The notes under the pieces are model-generated. The model was not told where the DNA came from and did no database searches. It saw only the letters and a program-made list of their open reading frames with translations. The position numbers were made by a program, and so were the translations under genes. Of a stretch of 64,000 nt of DNA, positions 27,120 to 35,399 are shown piece after piece. Each line of letters starts with the position of its first letter. Position 1 is the first letter of the stretch. Source of the DNA: Ignavibacterium sp. Lineage in GTDB: Bacteria; Bacteroidota; Ignavibacteria; Ignavibacteriales; Ignavibacteriaceae. The DNA is taken from assembly GCF_025998815.1 (NCBI RefSeq), contig NZ_AP026678.1:1798001-1862000 (forward strand), read 5' to 3'.

Positions 27120-28928
27120 TCAATTGCACGGCGCTGAGTTACTGCTTGCCGTTGATGTTCTTCCGTTTAGTGTCCATACAAGATTACTGCCGTTAAAGTT
27201 TACTGTAAATACCTTGTACTTCCTTCCCGGCAGAAATACTCTCGTCTGTCCTCTGTCCTGTTGTGTTGGTGTGAACTTGTTCTTGCTTCCTAAAGGAATA
27301 TATACACTTACCGTGTTATCATTCTTATATCCAAAGTATGCTGTGTAAGTACCATCTCCGTTGTTTCTTACACACTCCAGTACCGGACGAACTGGCTTAG
27401 GAAGAGTGTTTACTACTTTATAAATAACTGTATCGCTGTTTGTTGTACCGCTGCTTACCCAAACAGGATAGTTTCCCGCTACGCTTACATCTGTACCTAA
27501 TATCTCTGCTGTTAGAAGTGTATCTGTAACAAATGTTGTTGTTCTTGCGTTACCATTAAAGTAAACAACTGAGTTAGCTGTAAATCCCGTTCCCTTTACT
27601 TCCATTTTGAAAGCACCCGGATTAACTAAAGACATTGCGGGATTGATTTCTTCAATATCTGCATTAACAGGTAGCTGCGGAAGTCTGTCTAAAATATACT
27701 GTGCATTCCAGTAAAGAAACTTCCAGCCTTCAATTGTTACAAAACTTAGGTCTGTGTTTAGTGAATCTTTGTAAACATTATCCACTAAACCCTGAAATGT
27801 TTTTACCTGAACTCTGCAAGCGAGTGAATCTCCGTTTTGCAAATTTGATTTTGCTAATTGGAGGATTGATTGTAACTCATTTTTAAATTGTTCATCGCCG
27901 AGCCAGGAGTAGTTGTAAACTGTGTCTGTTAAATCAATTAGGTCTTCAATTAATTCTAAAGTTGATGATGTAGAATCAATAATGTTAGGTTCAAAATCTT
28001 CTATATACCGTAGAATTGAAGATTTAATTATTTTTTCTGATTCATAATTATACCATTCTTTAATAAAGTTAATCCAAAAGGGTTCAAGATATCTGCGTGT
28101 TACCAATCCTTTTTCTGCAGAACCAGTTGGAGGGAAGAACTCACTTCTAATATATACATCCGTTTCTAAAGGAATTGCATACATACTTCTTTCAGGCTGT
28201 CCATCGGGGTCAATGAATTCAAGATCCATAAAAAAATTCAGTCTATCTTCTCCATTTGATGAATAAAACCTTGATTCTAGACTTTGAATAGCAAGCAATT
28301 TATTAAAAGATGCTAAATTAGTTGCAGCAGAAAATGTTTTTATTCGATCTGTTGAATCAGTAATTACACCGGCCAATAGAGCCGCTGCTTCATCTTTGAA
28401 TCTTTCATCTGAGCCATATTGGGCAAGTTGAACAAATCCATTGTACAAAGAATTTTGTTCCATAAAAGCTTGTTTAATAGTCTGAAAATAATCCAGAATT
28501 CCAACTTCATATAGATAACTTATTGCACTAAGTTTCAACAACATATTGTTAGAATATCTAATAACAGAATCCAATCCTTCAATCGCTCCCTGGTCCCCTA
28601 AAAATCCCCTTAAAACTTGAGCTGAAAAAAAATTATTCCAATTAAATTTAGGTTGGGTAGTATCATAAAATATTTGTAGTTTTTCTAAAATAAAGTCTTT
28701 TTCTGAATTCCCATAGTAATAAGCGAACAGGTTAGCCACTGATAAGTAGGGAGTTTCAAAAGCAAGTGAATCATTTTGCAAATAGTTCTTTAATGTTAAA
28801 TATGATGTATCATTATTTGTGATAAAATAATCGGAGGGCGCGGGTTCGAATTCCCAAAGGCTTTGCGCTAAGGAGTCCATAGTTAACATAGTTAATAAAA
28901 ACCAAAAAATTATTATAATTGTTTTCAT
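27120..28928 (-). CDS. Large secreted protein of unknown function with IPT/TIG-like domain
   Basis: The 602-aa protein has a signal peptide (MKTIIIIFWFLLTMLTMDSLAQ). A long mostly helical, possibly repeat-containing region follows (to about residue 420), then an IPT/TIG-like Ig fold (INPAMSLVNPGAFKMEVKGTG, NSVVYFNGNARTT, AGNYPVWVSSG). The distinctive C-terminal domain has NGDGTYTAYFGYKND, RGQTRVFLPGRKYKVF and NLVWTLNGRTSTAS. No T9SS tail is present. AGGAATTAAA precedes the ATG. It follows the 793-aa secreted protein gene by 18 bases, so the two are probably coexpressed on the surface or outside the cell. I cannot assign a function. Confidence 0.75.
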   Translation of the reverse strand: MKTIIIIFWFLLTMLTMDSLAQSLWEFEPAPSDYFITNNDTSYLTLKNYLQNDSLAFETPYLSVANLFAYYYGNSEKDFILEKLQIFYDTTQPKFNWNNFFSAQVLRGFLGDQGAIEGLDSVIRYSNNMLLKLSAISYLYEVGILDYFQTIKQAFMEQNSLYNGFVQLAQYGSDERFKDEAAALLAGVITDSTDRIKTFSAATNLASFNKLLAIQSLESRFYSSNGEDRLNFFMDLEFIDPDGQPERSMYAIPLETDVYIRSEFFPPTGSAEKGLVTRRYLEPFWINFIKEWYNYESEKIIKSSILRYIEDFEPNIIDSTSSTLELIEDLIDLTDTVYNYSWLGDEQFKNELQSILQLAKSNLQNGDSLACRVQVKTFQGLVDNVYKDSLNTDLSFVTIEGWKFLYWNAQYILDRLPQLPVNADIEEINPAMSLVNPGAFKMEVKGTGFTANSVVYFNGNARTTTFVTDTLLTAEILGTDVSVAGNYPVWVSSGTTNSDTVIYKVVNTLPKPVRPVLECVRNNGDGTYTAYFGYKNDNTVSVYIPLGSKNKFTPTQQDRGQTRVFLPGRKYKVFTVNFNGSNLVWTLNGRTSTASSNSAPCN

Positions 28929-28946
28929 TTTAATTCCTAATAAATT

Positions 28947-31328
28947 TTAATACCACGTTTTATTTTTTGCCCAGTTTATTATTCTTTTTTCAATTGCTTC
29001 ATATTCACTAACAGCATATTTATCACATTCCATTTCCTCATTTTTTTGCCCATTGGCACCTAAATTTGTATACCTATAAAATGCCTCATCTCTTTTAGCT
29101 CCAATATTGGCTCTCATTTGCGATTCTATTATTCTCAAAAGGTCCTCTGGACATTTATAGGTATTGAGCGAATAATTTGCATTGAAAAGTATCTGGAAAT
29201 AACCATTGAATAACATTTTGATATTTTCTGCTTCAAGAATTCCATGATAATCTTCGTGTCTTTGTATTCCAGATTTGAAAACAAATTTCTCTGGATATCT
29301 CTTAAACCGTTCTAGGGGTGTCTTCCAATATTCTAAATCTCTCATAACCATATCAAATGTTTCTCTATCTGGAATATTATTTTCCAATAAAAGTATATCT
29401 GAGCCATCTCCTAAATCTATAAATTCGAAGTATGGTTCAGGTGGATTATTAATACAAGAAGAACTAAAAACGGGTATTCTAAGTCTTTCTACATTTATTA
29501 TCCAACGATTTTCATTTTGGTGAACACAAGTTCTAAACTCAACTTCACTTTCGGTCTTCCAATCGAATGGACCACTTAAAGATTTAAATAGTGGCATACC
29601 AGGTATTAACAGAGTAACACCTAAACTGATTTTCCCCTTTTCCTTACTTTTAAATTCACACCCTTGAACATAATAGGTTATTTCATTACCAAGTGGATCA
29701 TATAGCCATGTATGAAAAATATCGTTCTCTTTATAAAATTCTATACTATTCATGTCTAACATTTGTGGTTGAGGATTTTCACAAACAACAATCTCCTCAT
29801 CACACTCAACTTTTCTTACTACTACTGTTCCAAAGCCAACTATTTCTTCTTCACCTCCGATTATTATCAGCTCAGGTATTATCGGTTCTTTCTGCTTTAC
29901 TTCTTTGTCTATCGTTTTTTCTTCCTCACTGCCTTTTTTATTTGCAGGTCTCGTGGCTATTCCTCCTCCTACTATTGTACTAACTCTCAGTATTATCCTT
30001 ACTTCTTCTTCTGCTATTTCCGTTGCTGTTAATACTCTGAAACCATTACTTACTGCTTCTAATCTTGTCCCAACTTCCCCACTTACAGGATTTTGTAACT
30101 CTCCGTATTCACTGCCTCCGGTTATCTCAACATTAAATATCTGTTCTGAAGGAAAATCTATCAACTCATTGTATCCTGTTAACCATCTGCAGTTTGCTAT
30201 TGCTGTCTCTCCTGGCTGATAACTGTCTTTGTCAAACTCTACTACTATTACTCCTCCTTCATCAGGCGGGTCTTCATTATATACTACCGGAAAGCTTACT
30301 TCTACTGGTGCTATATCTAAATCATTTGCCGTGCATCTTATTGTTACTATTCCAGGATTTGATTCATCAGGCTGTATTCCATCGGCTTTATATTTAATTG
30401 TATAGGTGGCAATCCCCATTCCATATTCATCTTCAAGATTTGTTATTGATGTTCCTGATTGTTCAGGCTCTGCAACTGTGCCCGGATAATACAGATTTCC
30501 ATATTCCTGTCCTTGTACTATCTCTACATTAAATTTTATTCCCTCAGGATATGCTCCTCCATATCCATCTAATTGACAACTATGCTGAAAGTTTAACCAG
30601 AATTCTATATCTCTGCTGTAATAATGCAGTAGATCATCTTCTGCTGCTCTGCTTTCTATAGTAAAGGTTGGTGTTTCTACTCTTGTATGATAGTTTATCG
30701 TCTCCTGTCCATCAAATACTGTCATTATTATTTCTGTTCCCAATGGAACATTCCTTTTTATTCTTAGTCTGTATTTTGAGTCGTTGTGATATAATCCATT
30801 CGGGTAATCCTGCACATAATCATATATAGATGTTGCTCCAAGGTCTGAACCAAGTACTCCGTCTAGTGTTGTTCCAACATATTGTATCGGAACATAACTT
30901 CCTGTTGTGTTATCATAAAATCCACCATAAGTAAAATATGCATACTCATCTGACTGCTGCAGTGTTATGTTGTAGGTTTTATCCGGATCAAATTTGTATG
31001 TTCTTCTTTGCAAGCCGGGCCCATATCTGTTATCCTGAAAGTTAAACATTTGTTGATAAGGGTCGGGTGCAAAAGAAATGCTGTTCCATACCACCTGCCA
31101 GGGATTAAGTCTGTCGTATGATGCTATCCAAGGACCACAGGGTGTGTATTGAGGTGCTGCATATTCAGGTGTGATTGTCTCAGGATTTATCTCCACTTTC
31201 TCTTTTATTATTATCTGTGCTTTAACAGTTGATATGGTTACTAACAAGAAGATGGTTAATACAATATAAATTGAATGATTGAATGATTGAATGATTGAAT
31301 GATTGAATGATTGAATGATTGAAAACAA
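28947..31328 (-). CDS. Large secreted protein with HExxH motif behind a phase-variation-like repeat
   Basis: The frame of up to 793 aa starts with TTG at 31328; no ATG is available in this frame. The first ~20 residues (MFSIIQSFNHS...) are simply the translated octanucleotide repeat, followed by a signal-peptide core IYIVLTIFLLVTISTVKAQ. The mature protein has two Ig-like repeats (FNVEIVQGQEYGNLYYPGT and FNVEITGGSEYGELQNPVSG). Near the C-terminus there is HEDYH (His691, Glu692, His695) followed by EMECDKYA (Glu767), resembling HExxH and ExxxD zinc ligands of gluzincin peptidases. Peptidase activity is inferred. Length change in the repeat would alter its reading frame. Confidence 0.7.
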   Translation of the reverse strand: MFSIIQSFNHSIIQSFNHSIYIVLTIFLLVTISTVKAQIIIKEKVEINPETITPEYAAPQYTPCGPWIASYDRLNPWQVVWNSISFAPDPYQQMFNFQDNRYGPGLQRRTYKFDPDKTYNITLQQSDEYAYFTYGGFYDNTTGSYVPIQYVGTTLDGVLGSDLGATSIYDYVQDYPNGLYHNDSKYRLRIKRNVPLGTEIIMTVFDGQETINYHTRVETPTFTIESRAAEDDLLHYYSRDIEFWLNFQHSCQLDGYGGAYPEGIKFNVEIVQGQEYGNLYYPGTVAEPEQSGTSITNLEDEYGMGIATYTIKYKADGIQPDESNPGIVTIRCTANDLDIAPVEVSFPVVYNEDPPDEGGVIVVEFDKDSYQPGETAIANCRWLTGYNELIDFPSEQIFNVEITGGSEYGELQNPVSGEVGTRLEAVSNGFRVLTATEIAEEEVRIILRVSTIVGGGIATRPANKKGSEEEKTIDKEVKQKEPIIPELIIIGGEEEIVGFGTVVVRKVECDEEIVVCENPQPQMLDMNSIEFYKENDIFHTWLYDPLGNEITYYVQGCEFKSKEKGKISLGVTLLIPGMPLFKSLSGPFDWKTESEVEFRTCVHQNENRWIINVERLRIPVFSSSCINNPPEPYFEFIDLGDGSDILLLENNIPDRETFDMVMRDLEYWKTPLERFKRYPEKFVFKSGIQRHEDYHGILEAENIKMLFNGYFQILFNANYSLNTYKCPEDLLRIIESQMRANIGAKRDEAFYRYTNLGANGQKNEEMECDKYAVSEYEAIEKRIINWAKNKTWY
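31270..31322. repeat. Perfect octanucleotide tandem repeat (TTGAATGA, 6.5 units)
   Basis: Six full TTGAATGA units plus a half unit lie at the very 5' end of the 793-aa secreted protein gene; the coding-strand unit is TCATTCAA. The unit is stop-free in all three frames on the coding strand. Because 8 is not a multiple of 3, gain or loss of one unit shifts the frame between upstream start codons and the signal peptide. Confidence 0.95.
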
Positions 31329-31610
31329 ATTTTTCTTTGTTTGTCAACTCTCTTTTTGCTTTCTCCCATAAGCTTTTTCCGTTTTTGGTTGTTGAGGTTT
31401 TCTTTTTCTGAGGTGAACTTAATCTATTGTTTTACTTTTTGTCAAGCGCTTATTGATTTTTTTTGAAAAATATTTTTATGCCAACACACTTTTTTTTAAA
31501 ATACTTTTACACTTACTTGCTGCAAGGGAAATGTTAACAGGTTGTGGGTGGTTGGGAATTGGAAGTCGGAGGATGAAAATTGAATGTTGTTGGTTGTAGT
31601 CCTTCGCGCT
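31329..31610. other. Intergenic leader region of the phase-variable gene
   Basis: No complete gene is seen. On the minus strand an ATG at 31369 opens a 37-codon frame that crosses the octanucleotide repeat and stops at 31256. It is out of frame with the secreted protein at the present repeat number. The rest is T-rich and holds no motif I can support. Confidence 0.5.
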
Positions 31611-31662
31611 CCTTTGCGCTCTTTGCGGTTAATTTTCTTTTTCACCGCAAGGAACGCAAAGG
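31611..31662. repeat. Long imperfect inverted repeat of a dispersed family
   Basis: CCTTTGCGCTCTTTGCGGT (31611-31629) and ACCGCAAGGAACGCAAAGG (31644-31662) are inverted copies matching at 17 of 19 bases. A degenerate copy of the unit is present near 26160. It lies between the FecR-like gene and the phase-variable gene and would form a strong hairpin in RNA. Confidence 0.7.
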
Positions 31663-31724
31663 ATGTCGCAACTTTAGCAAGATATTTGTGTTAGACTTTA
31701 TTATTTAATTCAAAATTGTATTAC

Positions 31725-32402
31725 TTACTTTGCAATCTTTTTCTTTATCTCTTCAATCCGCTCAGATACTTTTTCTTTTTGTTGTTCTGATAGAGTTAAT
31801 GTTTTGATCTCTTTATATTCATCTAGAGTTTCTTCATATAACTTTTTTTCATAAAGAATATCAGCGAAGAAAATTCTGTACTCTGCTAATGATTTTGTTG
31901 ACGGATATTTTCTGTATACTTCTTTCGCTGCAACTACTGCTGATTCTTTCAGTCCGTTTTCAGCTAACTGTTTTGCACCGTTCAGTCTTTTCAATCCAAA
32001 TTCATCATTTGAAACCACAGGATTTTTCTCAAAATCATTCTTGCCATAAACAGCTGTGTTTGGTGAATTGTTATTTTTGTTTTTTCTGGGAGCACTTAAA
32101 ATATTTTCCATCGCGAGTGCAAGCAACAATTCTTCCGTACTCATCTTTTTCAAGCTTGATAAAGTTATTGCTGAGCTGCCATTTAATGTAACAGAAACAT
32201 TTTCACCGACAATTTTAACAGAAGAATTTTTATCAATTTCGATGATTGAATTTGCTGATAGTTTACTGCCTGATTTTAATTCAATCCAACTATCAGAGCT
32301 ATTAAGCAGAGCTTTTGCTTTTCCGTTTACTTTTATGATTTCAAAATTCTGCGGGAATGCATTTAATGAAATCATCACCAACAGAAAGATTATCTTTTTC
32401 AT
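31725..32402 (-). CDS. Exported FecR-like domain protein with helical repeat C-terminus
   Basis: It has a signal peptide (MKKIIFLLVMISLNAFPQ) and a FecR-type beta domain at about residues 20-85 (FEIIKVNGKAKALL, SWIELKSGSKLSANSIIEID, SSVKIVGENVSVTLNG). A TPR-like helical C-terminus follows (ESAVVAAKEVYRKYPSTKSL, LYEKKLYEETLDEYKEIKTL). FecR-like domains in exported proteins are sensory or structural; no cognate sigma factor is near. ATG 32402 follows AAAGGAGAATT, giving 225 aa; an upstream in-frame start at 32447 would overlap the preceding gene. It is third in the lipoprotein, barrel/transglutaminase, FecR operon. Confidence 0.78.
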   Translation of the reverse strand: MKKIIFLLVMISLNAFPQNFEIIKVNGKAKALLNSSDSWIELKSGSKLSANSIIEIDKNSSVKIVGENVSVTLNGSSAITLSSLKKMSTEELLLALAMENILSAPRKNKNNNSPNTAVYGKNDFEKNPVVSNDEFGLKRLNGAKQLAENGLKESAVVAAKEVYRKYPSTKSLAEYRIFFADILYEKKLYEETLDEYKEIKTLTLSEQQKEKVSERIEEIKKKIAK

Positions 32403-32415
32403 TTTAATTCTCCTT

Positions 32416-34395
32416 TTAATAAACATCAATAATTTGAACATCACCATTTAACAATCCCATTTTATCAATAGCTTCACCATTAAAAATTTCAGAACCTAAA
32501 CTCCACGCAGTATCAAAATCAGTAAGAGAAGTTGTTTCTACTGCAATCCAGACTTCATCAACACCAGATTCATTTTTTCTAATAAAATATTTCGAATCAT
32601 TTTCAGTAATCAATAATGCTTGTTGTGGCGAAAGTTTTGTATTCACCAAAACATTTACATGTCTTATGTCATTTCTTGAACGATAATCAATTAAAGCTGT
32701 TTCAATCCCAATACTTTCAAGTAGTGATGAAAACAAAACACTCAGATCATCACAATCACCACCTTTTAACTTTAAAGTTTCAGAAGGATATTGAACAAAG
32801 TCCCATTTAATTCTTGGATCGGAAACATATGACAAATTTTTGATAATGTTGTTGAAAATAATCTTTGCTTTATAAAAATCTGCTAATGAATTAGGAAGTG
32901 TATCCAACTGTGATTTATAATTTGAAAGCAGTTGCTTTGCATACGACTGCGAGAAAGCCAGATCTTTTTTAATAAAGTATCTCAGATTTTTTACTTCTCC
33001 ATCCCATGAATTAACGCTATTTATAAGTATTGGCTTCTGAATCTCATCTTCCTGCTGTTCTGTATTTGTGAAGAAATAAATTTCCGCGTAAGAAAGTGTC
33101 GCTTTATCAATCTGAATATTCTCGGGAATAAAAGCATACACAGGAATCTCTGCAGTATCAAACGCTGCAATCTGAAAGTTTCCGAGTTGAATCACATCTT
33201 TATTTATTCCGTTTATTCTGATTGCCGGTTTTACTGTCAAAAGTTTTTCGGTGAGATTAACAACTTTTGCAATAGCAATTGGTTTATCAAGATATTCTTC
33301 TGACAATGCCGGGAAAATATCTAGCTTGATTTCTGCATCAAGAATTTTGATTTGTTGTTCTGCTTTAGTGTTCAATTTAAAGTTGAAAGTGAGGTTAACT
33401 CTGTCGAAGCTAAATTGGTTGTGAAGTAAGTTTTTAATTCCATCATCAGAAAACTTCTGAAAAGAAGAAATATCTTTTCGCTTTTCAAAATATTTTATTC
33501 CCGATAAAGCAACATCAAAATATTTTGATGAATAAACCAATGAAGGTGAAATGCTGTTGATAAAAGGGTTCTGAAACTTATCGTGATAAGCTGTAATCGA
33601 AATTCCAATTTTATCATTATTCAATCTGAAGAATTGATTTAAACTGCCGGCAAAAGAATTATCTGTTTCATAAATAAAATTTATCGCTGAGTTCTGAAGT
33701 GGTTTTATATAAACGGCGAAAGAAAAACTTCTATCAGTGTTCAACAGAAAATTTTTATTATAATCATATTGAGGATTTGATTCAGATGTAAGCAGATTCA
33801 ACGAAGCTAAACTCACTAAAAAATTTTCTGAAAATTTATAAGACATTCCCAAATCTGCTTTCCATAAATCAATATCATCTTTTTCAGTTTCTATTACCAG
33901 ATAATTCGTATCTGAAAAAACCGGCTTAATTACTTCTTGAGTAAAAGTCTGATTGAAAAATTTCAGATTAAAGCCGAATGAAATTTTTTCATTAAGATTA
34001 TAAGAATATCCAAATCCAAATAATTCTTTATAAACATAATCGGCTTTAAGCGATTGTGAATTTGTATCGCTAAGAATGATTGATTGTCCTGTACTGAATA
34101 AAAATTCTTTTTGGAATCCCGGTGAATACTTTGCTTTGAATAAATGATTACCAAATGATTTGATAACAGAAATTTGATTCAAATAAGAATTAGTTCTTCC
34201 TGAAAATTCCGAACCATAAGAAACGGAGAATAGCCAGTCTTTAACATTTGATGAAACAGGAAAATTATTTTCAGAATTTAGTTCAGAACTAATCAATAAA
34301 TCACTGTTCCATAAACCGTTTATGTAGAAACTTTGCTGAGCCATAGTTAAAGCACTCATCAATAAAATCAAGGTTGTAAATAAAATTAATCTCAA
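32416..34395 (-). CDS. Outer-membrane beta-barrel-like protein fused to a transglutaminase-like domain
   Basis: The signal peptide MRLILFTTLILLMSALTMAQ is followed by ~330 residues of alternating beta strands ending in aromatic residues, like PorV/UPF0164-type barrels. A beta domain follows. The C-terminal part (about residues 500-650) is a transglutaminase/protease-like fold: GGDCDDLSVLFSSLLESIGI (Cys547), DIRHVNVLVN (His580) and VWIAVETTSL. The Cys-His pair suggests a cysteine peptidase or crosslinking enzyme attached to an outer-membrane barrel. The start overlaps the lipoprotein stop by 4 bases (ATGA). Confidence 0.78.
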   Translation of the reverse strand: MRLILFTTLILLMSALTMAQQSFYINGLWNSDLLISSELNSENNFPVSSNVKDWLFSVSYGSEFSGRTNSYLNQISVIKSFGNHLFKAKYSPGFQKEFLFSTGQSIILSDTNSQSLKADYVYKELFGFGYSYNLNEKISFGFNLKFFNQTFTQEVIKPVFSDTNYLVIETEKDDIDLWKADLGMSYKFSENFLVSLASLNLLTSESNPQYDYNKNFLLNTDRSFSFAVYIKPLQNSAINFIYETDNSFAGSLNQFFRLNNDKIGISITAYHDKFQNPFINSISPSLVYSSKYFDVALSGIKYFEKRKDISSFQKFSDDGIKNLLHNQFSFDRVNLTFNFKLNTKAEQQIKILDAEIKLDIFPALSEEYLDKPIAIAKVVNLTEKLLTVKPAIRINGINKDVIQLGNFQIAAFDTAEIPVYAFIPENIQIDKATLSYAEIYFFTNTEQQEDEIQKPILINSVNSWDGEVKNLRYFIKKDLAFSQSYAKQLLSNYKSQLDTLPNSLADFYKAKIIFNNIIKNLSYVSDPRIKWDFVQYPSETLKLKGGDCDDLSVLFSSLLESIGIETALIDYRSRNDIRHVNVLVNTKLSPQQALLITENDSKYFIRKNESGVDEVWIAVETTSLTDFDTAWSLGSEIFNGEAIDKMGLLNGDVQIIDVY

Positions 34396-35297
34396 GGCAG
34401 AACTACATTAATTGTATGAATACTTTGCGATGAAATAAAAACATTCTGATTGTCGAGATCAGTTCTGTTATCAAAACTTCTGATAAAAGTAAAAACAAGT
34501 TTATCAAATCTGTCACGAGAGATATTTAATAAAAGCTTCGGCGGAATTATTAAACTACCATCATCATTAGTTTTAATTCTGTAAAGTGGAAATACATCAC
34601 GCGAATTTCTCTTCCCAACACCTATCACAATTGAAAAGTAAGGATTATGATTCGTATTCCATTGTAAAATTGCTCTGAGATTTTTTTCAGCCCTGCTTCC
34701 TTCCAATCTTACAGAGCCATTAACTTCTACAGGAGTTGGAATATCGAAATTAATTGTTGGACCGATTAGAGGATTAAAATTAAAGTTAACTACTGAGTTA
34801 TAAGGAAAATCAAAATTATCCTGAAAATAACCTCTACCTTTATACAACGCATACTTTTTGCCGAGTAAAGTATCAACAATCTGACTGGCATCACGGTAAC
34901 GGATCCGGTAATCGACTAATCTACATAATAGGTTATTAAATCTGATTGTTCCGGGTGTACGTGTTTTATATCCAACTAATTTTCCCGAAGAGTTATAGAC
35001 AGGATTATTTTTATCAAAGATGATTGTTTGAGCTAAAGAAAAATTTTCTGTTTGACCCTGAAATGAAACTTTGCCGCCCGTTATACTTATTATACTATTT
35101 ATCTGAGTTTGAACAACTCCACTTGTATCAAATCCGTTGCTGTAAAATTCATCTTCAGTATCTTTACTAATTATTTCAACTTCAAAGTTCTCGTTTTGAT
35201 TTGAATTGTCAACCAATTCAGTTGGAGATGGTTTATCGCAAGAAAATAGCAAAATTATTATTGCTAATGCTGATAATATTTTAATTATAAAATTCAT
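34392..35297 (-). CDS. Hypothetical lipoprotein, 301 aa
   Basis: The N-terminus MNFIIKILSALAIIILLFSC is a lipoprotein signal (lipobox LFSC, Cys20). The mature protein is beta-rich (GGKVSFQGQTENFSLAQ, VEVNGSVRLEGSRAEK), with no recognised catalytic motif. It is the first gene of an operon overlapping the barrel/transglutaminase gene by 4 bases. It may be a surface or periplasmic partner of that protein. Confidence 0.75.
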   Translation of the reverse strand: MNFIIKILSALAIIILLFSCDKPSPTELVDNSNQNENFEVEIISKDTEDEFYSNGFDTSGVVQTQINSIISITGGKVSFQGQTENFSLAQTIIFDKNNPVYNSSGKLVGYKTRTPGTIRFNNLLCRLVDYRIRYRDASQIVDTLLGKKYALYKGRGYFQDNFDFPYNSVVNFNFNPLIGPTINFDIPTPVEVNGSVRLEGSRAEKNLRAILQWNTNHNPYFSIVIGVGKRNSRDVFPLYRIKTNDDGSLIIPPKLLLNISRDRFDKLVFTFIRSFDNRTDLDNQNVFISSQSIHTINVVLP

Positions 35298-35352
35298 TTC
35301 AGTTACCTGCTCAAATTTAATTCATTATTTATTATTCTCCGCTTAAACAAAA

Positions 35353-35382
35353 TTACCTCTCCCACCGAAGCAGGAGAGGTAA
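35353..35382 (-). terminator. Rho-independent terminator
   Basis: TTACCTCTCC and GGAGAGGTAA form a perfect 10-bp stem with a 10-base loop. On the minus strand it is followed by TTTTGTTT, ending the transcript of the 318-aa lipoprotein gene ahead of the next operon. Confidence 0.8.
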
Positions 35383-35399
35383 TGAGAGAGCAATATGAA

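Noticed and set aside
26923-27348. 141-codon open frame on the plus strand
   Set aside because: It consists of translated dispersed repeats followed by antisense of the 602-aa secreted protein gene, with no RBS and no domain-like sequence.
29693-30397. Several overlapping plus-strand frames of 67-104 codons
   Set aside because: They are antisense to the 793-aa gene, Leu/Ser-rich, and mutually overlapping in different frames.
31270-31322. Tandem repeat considered as a CRISPR array
   Set aside because: Units are contiguous 8-mers without spacers; it is a microsatellite.
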